Origin: Selaginella moellendorffii
Taxonomy: Eukaryota; Streptophyta; Lycopodiopsida; Selaginellales; Selaginellaceae
Assembly (NCBI RefSeq): GCF_000143415.4
Contig: NW_003314410.1
Location: forward strand, 62,001 to 126,000
DNA: 64,000 bases
Reading direction: 5' to 3'
Shown here: one piece after another, positions 63,131-64,000 of the stretch
Numbering within the stretch: the stretch's first letter is position 1
Layout: each line of letters begins with the position of its first letter
Made by a program: the position numbers and the translations under genes
The notes under the pieces: generated by a model
Seen by the model: only the letters and a program-made list of their open reading frames with translations
Database searches by the model: none
What the model was told of the DNA's origin: nothing

Positions 63131-63700
63131 AGATTGAAGTTCTGAAGATCTCAGATGCCCAGCGTTGTTTCTCAGCTGACCGGTCTTGCGTTGAGCGCAG
63201 CAACAACATAACTCAAAGCACTGACAATCTCTCCAAAACGTTGACACAAAATCTCTCCAATCTAGTAGCATTTTTCTTCTTGGCACACGCTGTGACAAAG
63301 CGTTTTTCAGTGCTTATCGTGGTTGAGCAGCACCAACATGTTGGCTTCTTCATGACAAGAAATTTCGAAACACACGCGAACCTGGCAACATGAAACTAAG
63401 TGTCGTTGATCTAGTTTGTTTGTATTCACAGAGCGTTGTCCACATCCTTCGCGTTGAGAGTTCCTTGGCCCGTTGTTTCACTTTGCTTGTTTGAGTTGTT
63501 TGTAGTGTCACTGCCTCCCTTTTGCGTTGCAATCTTCAAACGTTGAGAGTTTCAACACGATTTCTAACAGACCTCTTAAGCAGCTTCGCTTTCCAAATTT
63601 CTGTCTTACTCGTTTACTGCTAACGCAAAGAAAGCCCTATCTAAACGAACTTACCTTGCGAGAGTGGAGAGAGAAGCTGGAGCTCCGATCAATGGGCAGC
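63131..63700 (-). repeat. Tandem repeat unit C
   Basis: Same landmarks as units A and B; most similar to the inverted copy at 60235-60600. Ends in the donor-like site ccttaccttgcgagagtgg shared with B (ccttaccttgagaggtgg) and A (cttacctttgcgaagtgg). Confidence 0.85.
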
Positions 63701-63765
63701 GTGGAAGGGTCGCGACCCCAACCCCAAGACATCCCGTCCGCGGCATCCACCGCCCCAGCCCTTCA

Positions 63766-63812
63766 TCAACGATGAACCCTAAACGTAAGCTAAGTACCAC
63801 TATATATAGGCA
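63766..63812 (-). promoter_or_regulatory. Possible minus-strand core promoter next to the repeat array
   Basis: On the minus strand a TATA-like ctatatatag (63801-63810) is followed by a telo-box (tttagggttc, 63770-63780) and ATG 63766. The frame from this ATG is only 25 codons, and a good 5' splice site (AAG|GTAAGTTCG, about 63653) follows. This may be a leader exon whose coding exons, if any, I could not identify. Confidence 0.35.
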
Positions 63813-64000
63813 GGACAAAAAGAGGAAGTTCTCAATTAGTCCAAAACGAAACTTAATTACTCGTCGCTAGCGGGAGGGGACAAGGAATCCTGCTGATCGG
63901 ACAGCCTGCTGGATGGCTCTTCCGTGCTGCTGTTGCGTGCCTGCACAGCTTCTGGATCTCAGCCGGCGATACATCGCACCGTCGTGGACATGGAGATGAT

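Noticed and set aside
61821-63700. CRISPR-like array
   Set aside because: The repeats are about 0.65 kb, degenerate, and lack short uniform spacers; the surroundings are eukaryotic.

Overview
The window reads as nuclear DNA of a land plant. It has plant-specific families (MFP1, SBT2 subtilase, dirigent protein, malectin-type LRR receptor kinase, BAHD acyltransferase, galacturonokinase, chloroplast ACHT thioredoxin, PPR proteins). Introns are very short (mostly 45-70 nt) with GT-AG borders, genes are densely packed, telo-boxes (AAACCCTA) lie just upstream of several start codons, and tRNA genes are scattered. Small introns, a compact layout and PLS-type PPR genes fit a lycophyte such as Selaginella; that assignment is inference. 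No phage, plasmid, CRISPR or bacterial operon is present.

Layout. 0-9 kb: MFP1 (-) and NAA50 (+) share a G-box promoter, followed by an SBT2 subtilase (+), POP5 (-) and an NIF/HAD phosphatase (-). 9.1-9.5 kb: two tandem tRNA-Gly genes and a tRNA remnant. 9.5-19.7 kb: a very GC-rich P-class PPR (+, with a 100-N gap), a JMJ13-like histone demethylase (-), a small one-TM protein (-), TRAPPC5/TRS31 (-), a 50-aa ORF (+) and a tRNA-Thr (-). 20.7-28.8 kb: kinesin-14 (+), dirigent protein (-), LRR-malectin receptor kinase (+). 29-41.5 kb: the 10.8-kb GCN1/ILITHYIA gene (-) and a PH-domain coiled-coil protein (-). 41.5-51.5 kb: tRNA-Met, a PLS PPR without an ATG (+), ACHT thioredoxin (-), a second PLS PPR (-) head-to-head with galacturonokinase (+), and a PHO1-type SPX-EXS transporter (-). 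52.5-60 kb: a divergent RAD21 kleisin (+), beta-carbonic anhydrase (+), an unrecognised gene (+) and a BAHD acyltransferase (+). 60-64 kb: a repeat block with three tandem ~0.65-kb units, an inverted copy, and an ORF broken by one stop codon.

The genes are mostly independent housekeeping or nuclear/chloroplast functions and do not form a cluster. The most notable structures are recent local duplications: in NAA50 intron 1 (copying its 3' splice site), at an MFP1 5' splice site, inside the MFP1 coding region, around the kinesin stop codon, in the tRNA-Gly pair, and in the 3'-terminal repeat array. For genes given with exon joins, each join was checked for splice signals and a reading frame divisible by three; other multi-exon genes are given by outer limits only.
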